A stretch of DNA of 64,000 nucleotides from assembly GCF_947179515.1 (NCBI RefSeq), contig NC_067495.1, positions 141,001,702-141,065,701 of the forward strand, given 5' to 3'. Shown here one piece after another: positions 23,614 through 34,965 of this stretch. Position numbers and translations under genes: made by a program. The first letter of the stretch is position 1; every line of letters starts with the position of its first letter. Source of the stretch: Apodemus sylvaticus (lineage: Eukaryota; Chordata; Mammalia; Rodentia; Muridae). The notes under the pieces were generated by a model. The model saw only the letters and a program-made list of their open reading frames with translations, was not told the origin of the DNA and did not search any database.

Positions 23614-26600
23614 ATGACAGGGAGTAACAATCACTATTCCTTAATATCTCTTAACATCAATGGACTCAAGGATCCAATAAAAAGACACAGACTAACTGAC
23701 TGGATACATAAACAGGACCCTACATTTTGCTGCTTACAGGAAACACACCTCAGGGTCAAAGACAAACACTACCTTAGAGTAAAATGCTGGAAGACAATTT
23801 TACAAGCAAATGGTCTCAGGAAACAAGCTGGAGTAGCCATTTTAATATCAGGTAAAATCGACTTTCAACCCAAAGTCTTCAAAAGAGACTCTGAGGGACA
23901 CTTTTGCTGGTCAAAGGAAAAATACAACACGAAGAACTCTCAATCCTGAACATCTATGCTCCAAATGCAAGGGCACCCTCTTTCATAAAAGAAACTTTAT
24001 TAAAGCTCAAAGCACACATTGCACCTAACACAATAATTGTGGGTGACTTCAACACTGCACTTTCCTCAATGGACCGATCAGGAAAACGGAAACTAAACAG
24101 GGACACAATGAAACTAATTGAAGCTTTGGACCAATTAGATTTAACAGATATATATAGAACATTCTATCCTAAAACAAAAGAATATACCTTTTTCTCAGCA
24201 CCTCATGGTACCTTCTCCAAAATCGACCATATAATTGGTCACAAGACAGACCTCAACAAATACAAGAAGATCGAACTTATCCCATGCCTCCTATCAGATC
24301 ACTATGGAGTAAAAGTGTTCTTCAATAGCAACAAAAACAACAGAAAACCGACATACAAGTGGAAACTGAACAATACTCTACTCAATGATACCTTGGTCAA
24401 GGAAGAAATAAAGAAATAAATTAAAGACTTTTTAGAACACAATGAAAATGTAGACACAAAATACCCAAATCTATGGGACACAATGAAAGCAGTGCTAAGA
24501 GGAAAACTCATAGCCCTGAGTGCCTCCAAAAAGAAAATGGAGAGAGCATACATTACCAGCTTAATGACACACCTGAAAGCCCTGGAACAAAAAGAAGCTA
24601 TTTCACCCAGGAGGAGAAGAAGGCAGGAAATCATCAAACTCAGGGTCGAAATCAATCAAGTAGAATGAAAGAGAACCATACAAAGAATCAACAAAACCAG
24701 GAGCTGGTACTTTGAGAAAATCAACAAGACAGATAAACCCTTAGCCAGACTGACCAAAGGGCACAGAGAAAGTATCAAAATTAACAAACTTAGAAATGAA
24801 AAGGGAGATATAACAACAGAAACTGAGGAAATCCAAAAAATCATCAGATCCTACTACATGAGCCTGTACTCAACACAACTGGAGAATCTGGAGGAAATGG
24901 ACAATTTCCTTGACAGATACCAAAAACCAAAATTAAATCAGGACCAAATAGATCATCTAAACAGTCCCATAATGCCTAAAGTAATAGACGGAGTCATAGA
25001 AAGTCTTCCAACCAAAAAAAGCACAGGACCAGATGGTTTCAGTGCAGAATTCTATCAGACCTTCAAAGAAGAGTTAACACCAATACTCTTCAAGCTATTC
25101 CACAAAATAGAAACAGAAGGAGCCCTACCCAATTCCTTCTACGAAGCCACAATTACGCTGATACCAAAACCACACAAAGATCCAACAAAGAAAGAGAACT
25201 TCAGACCAATTTCCCTTATGAACATCGATGCAAAAATACTCAATAAAATTCTTGCCAACCGAATCCAAGAACACATCAAAACGATCATCCACCATGATCA
25301 AGTAGGCCTTATCCTGGAAATGCAGGGTTGGTTCAATATACGGATATCCATCAATGCAATCCACTACATAAACAACTCAAAGAAAAAAAACACATGGTCA
25401 TTTCATTGGCTGCTGAAAAAGCATTTGACAAAATTCAGCATCCTTTCATGCTTAAAGTCTTGGAAAGAACAGGAATTCAAGGCCCATACCTAAACATAGT
25501 AAAAGCAATATACAGCAAACCGGTAGCCAGCATCAAACGAAATGGAGAGAAACTTGAAGCAATCCCACTGAAATCAGGGACTAGACAGGGCTGCCCCCTT
25601 TCTCCTTATCTTTTCAATATTGTACTTGAGGTACTAGCTCGGGCAATTCGACAGCATAAGGAGGTCAAAGGGATACAAATTGGAAAGGAAGAAGTCAAAC
25701 TATCATTATTTGCAGATGACATGATAGTCTACCTAAGTGAAGAAGAAGGAAATGGAAGAAGACCTCAAAAAATGGGAAAACCTCCCATGCCCATATTGGT
25801 AGAATCAATATAGTTAAAATGGCCATTTTGCCAAAAGCAATGTACAGATTCAATGCAATACCCATCAAAATCCCAACTCAATTCTTCACAGAGTTAGAAA
25901 GAGCAATGATCAAATTCATCTGGAATAACAAAAAACCCAGGATAGCTAAAACTATTCACAGCAACAAAAGAAATTCTGGGCGAATCAGTATCCCTGACCT
26001 CAAGCAATTCTACAGAGCAATAGTGTTAAAAACTGCATGGTATTGGTACAGTGACAGGCAGGAGCATCAATGGAACAGGATTGAAGATCCAGAAATGAAC
26101 CCAGACACCTATGGCCACTTGATCCTCGACAAAGAGGCTGAAAACATCCAATGGAAAAAAAAATAGCCTTTTCAACAAATGGTGCTGGTTCAACTGGAGG
26201 TCAGCATGCAGAAGAATGCGAATTGATCCATCCTTGTCTCCTTGTACTAAGCTCAAATCCAAATGGATCAAGGACCTCCACATGAAGCCAGACACTTTGA
26301 AGCTGATAGAAAAGAAACTGTGGAAGACCCTTGAGGACATCGGTTCAGGGAAAATATTTCTGAACAGAACACCAATAGCGTATGCTCTAAGATCAAGAAT
26401 TGACAAATGGGACCTCATAAAATTACAAAGTTTCTGTAAGGCAAAGGACACCATCAAAAGGACAAAGCGGCTACCAACAAATTGGGAAAAGATCTTCACC
26501 AATCCTACATCAGATAGAGGGCTAATATCCAATATATATAAAGAACTCAAGAAGTTAGACTCCAGAAAACCAAACAACCCTATTAAAAAATGGGGTACAC

Positions 26601-27202
26601 AGGTAAACAAAGAATTCTCACCTGAAGAACTTCGGATGGCGGAGAAGCATCTTAAAAAATGCTCAACTTCATTAGTCATTAGGTAAATGCAAATCAAAAC
26701 AACCCTGAGATTTCACCTTACACCAGTCAGAATGGCTAAGATTAAAAATTCAGGAGACAGCAGGTGTTGGAGAGGGTGTGGAGAAAGAGGAACACTCCTC
26801 CACTGCTGGTGGGGTTGCAAATTGGTACAACCACTCTGGAAATCAGTCTGGTGTTTCCTCCGAAAACTGGGCACCTCACTTCCAGAAGATCTTGCTATAC
26901 CACTCCTGGGCATATACCCAGAGGATTCCCCACCATGTAATAAGGATACATGCTCTCCTATGTTCATAGCAGCCCTATTTATAATTGCCAGATGCTGGAA
27001 AGAACCCAGGTATCCCTCAACAGAAGAGTGGATGCAAAAAATGTGGTATATCTACACAATGGAGTACTATTCAGCCATCAGAAACAATGAATTCATGAAA
27101 TTCTTAGACAAATGGATGGAGCTGGAGAACATCATACTAAGTGAGGTAACCCAGACTCAAAAGGTGAATCATGGTATGCACTCACTAATAAGTGGATATT
27201 AA
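23614..27202 (+). pseudogene. L1-D ORF2, broken
   Basis: The endonuclease section keeps LQETH, GDFN and SDH. The RT section keeps STGPDGF, GTRQGCPLSPYLFN and FADD. Breaks: a frameshift near 23900, a stop at 24417-24419, a change to TGA near 24666, a frameshift near 25375, a 236-bp deletion right after motif C at about 25741, an A-run insertion near 26160 and a stop at 26684-26686. The C-terminal Cys/His motif is intact. It cannot encode a working protein. Confidence 0.92.
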
Positions 27203-27447
27203 CCTAAAAACTGGAATACCCAAAACATAATCCGCACATCAAATGAGGTACAAGAAGAAAGGAGGAGTGGCCCCTTGTTCTGGAAAGACTCAGTGAAGCA
27301 GTATCAGCAAAACAGTTAAGTGGGAAGAGGTGAGTGGGAGGACAGGGGGAGAAAGGGGGGCTTACGGGACTTTCAGGGAGTGGGGGGCTAGAAAATGGGA
27401 AATCATTCGAAATGTAAATAAAAAATATATCGAATAAAAAAAAAAGT

Positions 27448-27600
27448 AATAGTTATCTGGGTCGTTCTGTCTCCATGTGTAGGACAGCCTCTGCATGCTG
27501 GATATTAAATAAAATTTCTCTTGATTTTTGCATTGATTCCTATATCCTTGTGGTTCACTCAGGGCGTCTCTTCTGTAAGTTAAAACTGTTCTGAATTTTA
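27448..27600 (+). repeat. ERV 5' R (right part) and U5
   Basis: It resumes after the L1-D TSD and matches the 3' LTR from the same point (ctgggtcgttctgtctccat). It has AATAAA at 27508-27513 and passes about 20 nt later into U5, which the 3' copy lacks. U5 ends near 27600, two bases before the primer-binding site. The expected terminal CA reads TA, probably by mutation. Confidence 0.8.
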
Positions 27601-27602
27601 TT

Positions 27603-27620
27603 TGGTGCATAGGCCTGGAA
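27603..27620 (+). other. ERV primer-binding site, tRNA-Gly-like
   Basis: tggtgcataggcctggaa matches the reverse complement of the 3' end of tRNA-Gly at 16 of 18 positions by my comparison. A tRNA-Gly primer is known for murine VL30-type gamma elements. The position just after U5 supports the assignment. Confidence 0.75.
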
Positions 27621-30600
27621 TCTGACCTCTTGTGGGGACATACTGGTGTAGTGAATCTGAGGTCTTGAGCACATAGTTTGTTTTCTGTCTTTCTCCCTGT
27701 TTGTCAAAGTCTGGGTATGTAATTTGTCTGAACTTTCAGTTTGCTTGCAAGTGTCTGGGAGGCTGGGCACTTAGAGAGCCTACAGTGTCTGGTACTGTGA
27801 GCTGGACTTGCAGACATGCCAAAAGTCCAGACCTCCAGGGACTGGTGGACACCCCAGGCCCTGGGAGTGAGCCAGGAAAGCTCAGGCCTTCTGGAAATGG
27901 CAAGACAGTAACCATGGGAGCGAGTTGTGCTATGATCTGGTTTATCTGGTTCTTGCCCCAGTAAGGGGCACCTGGTATCTGTAACTGGGTCCATCAAGGA
28001 GCAAACTGTTTTCTCTGTGTTTGTTGGTATCTCATTCTGACCCACTCATAGGGACCTTTGACTTGCAGATGATCTATACATGCCTGAAGGATTCACCCCA
28101 GTGTGCCAGGTGACCAGCGACTGGCTGCTGCAGGGCGCACTTCCACCATGGGTACACTGCAACTGACTCCTGGACAGGTGAGAAGGCCCAGCGGGGAAGG
28201 TGGCTGAGGAAGGCCTGATGTCACCCATGGTGCTAAATCACCCCACCCCAAGTGGTATAATCCCCAGATACTGGTCATCCCTCCCCCATTTCCCAGGGAG
28301 CTTGGTTGACTCTTCTCCCACCCCATGTCTCCTCTCTCCCTCTAGGGGGAGGGGGCCCCAGGGGACAGGGCACATGTAGTCATCTGAGGTCAGGTTGTTA
28401 CTAGTCAATGCATTCTGTGATTTTTTTTCCTGAGCATTTTTACTCAGGAATGTTCCGTGGGTAGAGAACGAAATTCAACTTATCTTTGACTCCAGGCAGG
28501 AGCACTAAGCTGTGGAGAGGGTGTGGGGCTGAGAGGGCTCTTGGGGTTTCTTAACTAGGGCAATTGTGAGAACTCTGAATTCTTTCTCATGCTTGTCAGG
28601 TAGTTCTCAGAATAGAGAGGAGGAGGGGGTCACTGGAGCCACAGTCATTATTTCTCATTGGCTAGATAAAAATGCCTAAAAAAAGACTCATACAGTATCT
28701 TAGCTTATTTCATTTGTTTAAAATTGTTTTGATTTTCATAATGGTTGTGATGTTGAGCTTTGTGGTAATATTATTCCTCTGGGAGAGAGGTAAAAATGAA
28801 GGTTTTTGTGATTACGGGCTCAAGGACAGACTGATTTGCAAAAAATAGTTTTGTCTTTGTGCTTTAAAAAATGGGGTGATTAGGCTCTGGACATCTTCCA
28901 GAGCTATTTAGATCAGAAATGATAGAAGGAGACCTCCAGAGGACTAGATTCCAGAATATCAAACAAAAAATATATTCTATGTTTGTGATATTAAAATTTT
29001 ATTTTGAGATTTATATAATACAGAAAATGCAGCCAGGTTGAGTCTTCCTCTCAAACTGACCTGACCTCCTAGACTTCACCTAGATCCAGTCCAGACACAG
29101 ACATCAGAGACCAAAAAACTCACCTATTTTCCCTACCCTTTCCCCACCCCCTTATTAATATCTCAACATCCATACTCAGCTTGAAGAAGTTATGAAGAGT
29201 TGTCAACCCAGTTCCCTGGGATTTGGGACTGGAGAGGATTGTTATTATTAAGCTGTCTTTCTAGAGAATGCAGAAATGATCAGATATGAAACAGAGAGGA
29301 AATAGATTATATAGCCATAATTTCATTTGGCAAAAATTATCATTTTAATTGTTACTAAGTTAAAGTCATAAGTTCTTATTAGGTACAGAATTTATTTTGA
29401 TTCATTGTCAAGGTTTCATTGGTATAAATTTCTTCTATTGCTACTAAATATTTAAAAGTACAGGGATTAGACCCAGTCCTTCTTTTCTGTTTTATAACAC
29501 ATCTGAGATGTTTGATCCTGTGAGTTTAGAGCCAAGTAACAAATAAAGGTTCGGAGTTTATTGTTAGTGTGTTATCAAGATTTTAATCAAAACAGCTGAA
29601 AGTTGTCAAGGCTTAGCAGTTCAGAGATGCTTTAGATAGGTAGATAGTCTTCACAGGTATCAGAAGTCCACAGAATGTGACACTCTATGTTATTAGTTTC
29701 ACTTGTTAAGACTAGCCTGTTCCTGACTGCTTCACTGTCTTAGATTCAAAGAAGAGATTAAGCTTCTGTGAGTTACTCCACCTGTGACAAGACAGCAACT
29801 AGGCAAAAATTGCCTCTCTTCATCTATAAATACTGTCCAAAGAAAGGACACACACATGGGCTTAGGACACCTTAAATCTGCTGAGACAGAGTAATATTCC
29901 TGTTTCTCCAATGTCTGTCAGATGTTCATGGGCCAGAAAGCTAAAGACCAATACTCCATCATTTTGAAGTATAAACTTTCCAGTTGTTCAGCAGTCTCTA
30001 TCATTTGACTAAGTCTTAGAAGCTGTGTTAAGCTTCCTATATATTTTCAGCTAATATTGGTCACTCTTGGATTTCTGACCGGGTTGATGACTCTTAGTCT
30101 CACATCCAGTCCAAGCTGTTTAACTCTGAGACAGCTAATAGAGATTTAAATAGATGGTTTTCAGATGACATAATATTTATAGCCAATACATGAGTCAGGT
30201 GTTAATTCTTATAGTCTTCTAAGATAGTACAGATAACAAAGGTTCTGTTTGATTGACAGAGCTAATAAACTGGGTGTTAGGTCTATCTTATACTTTCTAA
30301 TTTACAAAATGGTAAGAGTTATGCTCAATTTATACTTAGAAAGTTTTTTTTTTTATTAAACAGAATGGGTAAATTTTTATAAGATTTGCTATCCATTCAC
30401 ATTGAGGCAGTGAAAGGCCAGTGATTGGAGGAGAGAGAGGAAGAGGAGCTAGGGAGAGGGAGGAAGAGAGGACCATACAAGTAGAGCAGGAGGAGACCTA
30501 AGACCATCTTCCCTGATACCGTGGTGGCTCTCTCACTAAGAGCATATTTTCCAAGAGACTGATTAATCTCTTTGAGACTGTTTTATTTATAATACAGGAA

Positions 30601-30630
30601 GCCAATAAGAATACCCCTCTGACTCAGGTG
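27621..30630 (+). other. ERV leader, non-coding
   Basis: About 3 kb between the primer-binding site and the first recognisable gag sequence. The first part (to ~28650) is GC-richer with runs of C and G. The remainder is AT-rich and without open frames. I cannot find a matrix-domain start. The length is longer than a usual gammaretroviral leader. It may contain an unrecognised insertion or a VL30-like non-coding leader. Confidence 0.45.
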
Positions 30631-31290
30631 TACCATCAATTGACCAGGCTGTTGTGAACAGTGGGTTTTCTCTGACTAGAAATGACTGGGACCTTAAAAT
30701 GACAAAAGGTGAGGGGCGCCTGTAGGTCCACCATCAGACTCCATGGGCAGGTCTCAAGGGGGTTGTATGGCAACTCATATATATAACCAAGGTATGTGAA
30801 GTTAAACAGGGACCACAGCCTTTCTAGAGCAGATGATAGAGGCAATATACTCCATATGACCCCAGGGGTAAGGAATGTAAAATTACTGGGACAATGGCTT
30901 TTATAGACGAGGCTAGTAGAGATATCAGACAAAAACTTCAGAGGCTAGAGTAAAAGAATAAGTCTGTAGAGAGATTTAGTGCAGGTTGCTGAGGAAGTCT
31001 ACCATTACAGGGAGACAGAGAATGAGAGAGAGCAGAGAAAAACAAACAAACAAACAAAAAACAAGGACAGGGAAGTAAGCTACAGAGAGTCCTGGCTACA
31101 GTGGTTAGGAAAAGCAGAGAAGAAATATAGAAAAGGGCCCATAAGCATACTGCCAGGAGAGGGGCTACCGGGCCTGAGATTATCCTAATAGAAGCCAGGA
31201 GCAGAAATCTCCAGGCCTTGGGAAAAAAAGCCACCAAGTGGCAAAGGTGTTAGCCTTGGGTGAAGACAGTGACTAAGGGAGATAGGGTAC
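30631..31290 (+). pseudogene. ERV gag remnant (capsid C-terminus to nucleocapsid)
   Basis: At 30897-30950 one frame reads AFIDEASRDIRQKLQRLE, a capsid C-terminal helix pattern typical of gammaretroviral Gag. Just upstream another frame gives AFLEQMIEAI, also Gag-like. A purine-rich charged stretch follows, and no intact CCHC knuckle is visible. Multiple stops and shifts are present. The matrix and most of the capsid were not recognised. Confidence 0.7.
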
Positions 31291-31400
31291 TGACCACCTT
31301 CCCCAACCCAGGGTAACTCTGAGAGTGGAGGGGAAACCCACTGTTCTTGGTGGACACAGGGGCTCAACACTCAGTCCTCCAAGCCAAAGGCTCTATTTCC
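31291..31400 (+). pseudogene. ERV protease remnant
   Basis: The active-site region reads FLVDTGAQHSVL, with DTGA at 31353-31364. This is the aspartic protease signature of retroviral PR. It is preceded, one frame away, by TLRVEGKPT, the usual N-terminal strand. A frameshift separates the two. The protease is followed almost directly by RNase H sequence. Confidence 0.75.
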
Positions 31401-31560
31401 AAGGGTCCAAGAAGCCACTGACACCAAAATGTTTTCATGGACTACCTGAAGAACACAGGCCCAGATACACTTCCTGCCTGACAGGCTGCAGGTAACTGGC
31501 CCAAGAGGAGAGACTGAACCCTGCTGAAAGTCAAAGCTATAGACAGGAGCAATTTTCTCC

Positions 31561-31948
31561 ATGAAGGTCAGAGATGAGCAGGTGGTGCTGTGGTGGATGG
31601 CACAAATGTCATCTGGGTAGAACCTCTACCCCCTGGCACTCAGTGCTGACAGTGGAGATAATTGCCCTCACCAAGACTTTGGAACTTGGAGCCAGGAAGA
31701 AAATTAACATCAATGTCGATAGCAGGTATGCCTCTGCCACAGTCCATGTCCACAGGGCTATGCCAAGTGGGAGGACTGCTCACATTAGAGGAAACAAAGA
31801 GGAAATCTTGGACCTCTTGGATGCCCAAATGAAGCTAACAACTGTGAGTGTTATTCACTGCCCAGGATGTCAGAAGGGAAACGACTCAGTGGACAATAAC
31901 CAGGCAGATCAAGTGGCTCCAGAAGTGGCTACATAGGGGCCTATTCTG
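31561..31948 (+). pseudogene. ERV RNase H remnant
   Basis: The open frame reads EIIALTKTLELGARKKINI, then NVDSRYASATVHVH and VIHCPGCQKGNDSVDNNQADQ. This is the gammaretroviral RNase H order (helix, catalytic D in DSRYA at 31718, C-terminal block). Between protease and this point only ~190 bp remain. The polymerase fingers and palm with the YxDD box are therefore absent. The frame ends at TAG 31934-31936 and flows into integrase. Confidence 0.8.
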
Positions 31949-33545
31949 GTTATGGGCCTGCAAGAGACACCTACTCAGAAATGGGACTGAATTAATAGAT
32001 GGCTTCACTTAGAATATGCTGAAGAAAAAAAAAAGGACTCAGATTGCTAGCCACCTTACCAACTATTACAAATAAAGGCACACACAAGAAGAGAGAACTA
32101 TACTCCCCAGAAAGTAAGCAAAAGACTTACTAGGCCAAGTACACTGATGGACTCATTTAGGGGATAAAAAGCTTGTCCAGGCAGTTAAGGGATCTAAAGT
32201 ATATATTTATGTCTTAGTCAGGGTTTCTATTCCTGCACAAACATCATGACCAAGAAGCAAGTTGGGGAGGAAAGAGTTTATTCAGCTTACACTTCCACAT
32301 TGCAGTTCATCACTAAAGGAAGTCAGGACTGGAACTCAAGCAGGTCAGGAAGCAGGAGCTGATGCAGAGGCCATGGAGGGATGTTTCTTACTGGCTTGCT
32401 TCCCCTGGCTTGCTCAGTCTGCTCTCTTATAGAACCCAAGAATACCAGTCCAGGGATGGTATCACCCACAAGGGGGCCCTCCCCCTTGATCACTAATTGA
32501 GAAAATGCCCACAGCTGGATCTCATGGAGGCACTTCCCCAACTGAAACTCCTTTCTCTGTGATAACTCCAGCCTGTGCCAAGTTGACACACGAAACTAGC
32601 CAGTACAATTTATGACTCAGATTTGGGGGCAGAGATAAATAGAACAGTGCAAAGTATAACAGCATGTGAATGCCTATGAAGCAAAGACTAAACAGGGCAA
32701 AAGGCCTAGAAGAAAACATCCTGGAGTATATTGAGAAATTTTATAAAAGTTAAGACAGGAAAATATGGTTACAAATACATTCTTCTAGTATTTGTGGATA
32801 CTTTCTCTGGATGGGTTGAGACTTTCCCCACCAAGCAGGAAACAGCTGTCATTAGAAGAAAATTTCCTGAGTTTCAGAGTACCCAAGGTAATTGGATCAG
32901 ACAATGATCCTGGTTTTGTTTGTAAGGTAAGTCAGGGTTTGACAGAGATATTGGGGACTAATTGGAAGCATTATTGGGTGTCCTATGCCTAGAGCTCGGG
33001 CAGGTAGAGAAAATAAACAAAAGCCTATGAGAGACCTTAACTAAATTGACGTTGGAGACTTCCTCACGCTGGGTGGTACCCCTCCCCTTGTTCCTGTTCT
33101 GAGCCTATAACAGCCCCTGCCATTTTAACTTGACCCCTTTTGAGATCCTCTTTGGTACCCCAACTCCTTTGTTGTCCACTGGACCTTCCCAGGAGGTATC
33201 CTACAATATGAGATTTGGCCCAAAGTGTCCTCCTTAAATGTTCCAGGAATGCCAGAGACTCCTCACTGCTTCCAGACTGGTGACTGGATCTATGTAAGGA
33301 GGCTTTAAGGAATCATCGATGGAACCCTGATGAAAGAAACCCTTTTTGTCACTGCTAGTCACTCCCATAGGCCTCAAGGTGGATGGAGTTGCAGTGTGGG
33401 TGCATGCTTCCCATGTGGAACCGGAAGACATCCCACTCTACACAGACCACTGCTGGACTGTACAGAAACAGATGATCTTCTCAAGATCACTCACCCTTGA
33501 ACATGACTACCTAGTGGTAACCTTAGATTCTAGTGCCTTCCCCAT
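31949..33545 (+). pseudogene. ERV integrase remnant, split by a repeat
   Basis: The N-terminal zinc-binding region is near 32125-32200 (THLGDKKLVQAVKGSK). Then comes the repeat at 32212-32607. The core resumes: VFVDTFSGWVETFPTK, with the catalytic D at 32797, and GSDNDPGFV with the second D. PFEILFGTP follows. The C-terminal domain has LKVDGVAVWVHASHVE near 33368-33420. Stops and frame changes are frequent. Such integrases join retroviral DNA to host DNA; this one is dead. Confidence 0.8.
32212..32607 (+). repeat. Rodent interspersed repeat, copy 4, near complete
   Basis: A ~396-bp non-coding element starts tcttagtcagggtttctatt and ends ctagccagtaca, flanked by atttatg at 32205-32211 and 32608-32614 (7-bp TSD candidate). 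It interrupts ERV integrase, so it is younger than the ERV. It is the best copy of the family seen at 15700, 17045 and 18040. I recognise it as widespread in rodents but do not name it. Confidence 0.75.
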
Positions 33546-33617
33546 CCTATGTGACCATTAGCCAAACCTCTTATGGCTCTCACTGTCTCCCTTCTGTTGG
33601 AGTTAAAGACAGCCAGG
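33546..33617 (+). pseudogene. ERV pol end / env junction and L1-E target site
   Basis: This short ERV stretch follows the integrase C-terminus. One frame gives a hydrophobic run (MALTVSLLL), which could belong to an env fusion-peptide region. The env surface domain is not present between integrase and this point. At 33605-33617 lies the 5' TSD of L1-E. Confidence 0.5.
33605..33617. repeat. 5' target-site duplication of L1-E
   Basis: aaagacagccagg here matches aaagacagtcagg at 40134-40146 with one mismatch. The right copy is fused to the end of the A tail. An alternative 5' junction near 33700 is possible but weaker. Confidence 0.7.
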
Positions 33618-34634
33618 GCAAGACGACGGGCTGCAGTGGTGGTGGCAGTGGCAGCAGTGGCTGGTCCAGCTGAAGGGCCATCAGCAGTGGAACCAAGGTG
33701 ACAGGGTCCAGGCAGGCCCTGTGCCCACGACCACTGACCTTCACTGGCCAGCCGGGCTGCAAGAAACTGCAGATTTACGGTGCCTTTCACTACACAGAAG
33801 CCACTTCAGAACTCTGCCTCCCGCCACCACTAGAGACTCGCCTCCATCTTGGTTCTCAGACTCCAGAGAGATCAGACAGACTGAGGTACACAAACATAAC
33901 CCAAGGCCAATATCGTGGGGGTCTAAGCTTGACGGGCATTGGCCTGCACCCAGGCCCTGGGTTGTTCGGAGTGCCATCATGGTGCCAACCCAGCCAGGAG
34001 GTTTTTTGCCCGGGGATGCCAGAGAGCTCTAGCAGGCAAAGCCGGCTAACAGGCATAGCCCGAGGCTAACATAGCGGGTGTCTAGGCCCCAACAGGCCCT
34101 GGACTGACCCCAAGAACTGGACTGCTCTGTGGGCCATCTGTGTGTCAACCCACCCAGGAGGTTGTTGTTAGCCCAGCAGACTCTCCCGGCACTTTCAGGG
34201 AGTGTGCATGCACCCCTGACATCCTGGCCGCCTGACAAACTCAATTAACAGTCAGAACCCGAGGGGAATTTTGCTTGGATCTTGGCCTCCCTGGCTTTTG
34301 CCTAGACTCAGGACCTGAGCAGCTAGGCTAGCCTTGTATGTACCATCCTGGTTGGGAGATCAGCTGCCCAGCAGAGTGATCAGCACACAGAAAAGGTCCC
34401 CGCAGCATAAACCCTTCAGCACTCCCTGAAGGAGCAAACAGGCACCATCTGGTTCACAGACACAATCTGGGGCAAAGCACACTAGGGCTGCAAGGGCACC
34501 CAAGAGGAGGACAGCACATCAGCAATCTGCTACAGGGGAAACCCACCCATCCAGTATTTCAGAAATAGCCCCAGAGCCCCTCAGGAGGCTCAAACACCAG
34601 TCACAGATAAGACCAACTCACTCCAGAGAACAAG
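33618..34634 (+). promoter_or_regulatory. L1-E 5' UTR
   Basis: GC-rich. Monomer-like blocks related to L1-A are seen near 33900 (cataacccaaggccaatatc) and 34050 (gctaacaggcatagcccgag), followed by a partial monomer ending with the linker near 34150. The first ~200 bp do not match L1-A monomers. The linker before ORF1 (34370-34630) also differs from that of L1-A and L1-D, so L1-E is a distinct subfamily. Confidence 0.65.
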
Positions 34635-34929
34635 ATGGCAAAGGGCGAACGGAGGAACACTACTAACAGAAATCTAGGCAATATGGCAGCATCTGAACCA
34701 AACTCTCCAACATCAGCAAGTTCTGGTTATGTCAACACACCAGAGAAACAAGATTTGGATTTAAAATCACTGGTCATAATGCTGCTAAAAGAACACAAAA
34801 AGGACATAAATAAATCTCTTAAAGAAATACAGGGGAACATGAATAAGCTAGAAACCCGTATAATGGAAACACAAAAATCACTAAAAATATTTTAGAAGAA
34901 TAAAGCTCAAGAGACAGAAGCCAAGAAAT

Positions 34930-34965
<36 letters not shown>

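Larger units (their letters stand above)
21867..27447 (+). mobile_element. L1-D: near full-length L1 inserted in the ERV R region
   Basis: The TSD aatagttat flanks it. It has a partial, non-monomeric 5' UTR (from 21867), ORF1 (22360-23554), ORF2 (23614-27202), a G-rich 3' UTR and a short A tail. It is damaged by loss of the ORF1 start codon, several stops and shifts, and a 236-bp deletion in ORF2. It belongs to the same broad group as L1-A. Confidence 0.92.

Noticed and set aside
33618..33690. Possible env cleavage site plus fusion peptide (basic run followed by Ala/Val run)
   Set aside because: The 13-bp TSD at 33605 places the start of L1-E before this stretch, and its CpG-rich composition fits an L1 5' UTR better than decayed ERV. 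The resemblance is probably chance, though a junction near 33700 cannot be fully excluded.
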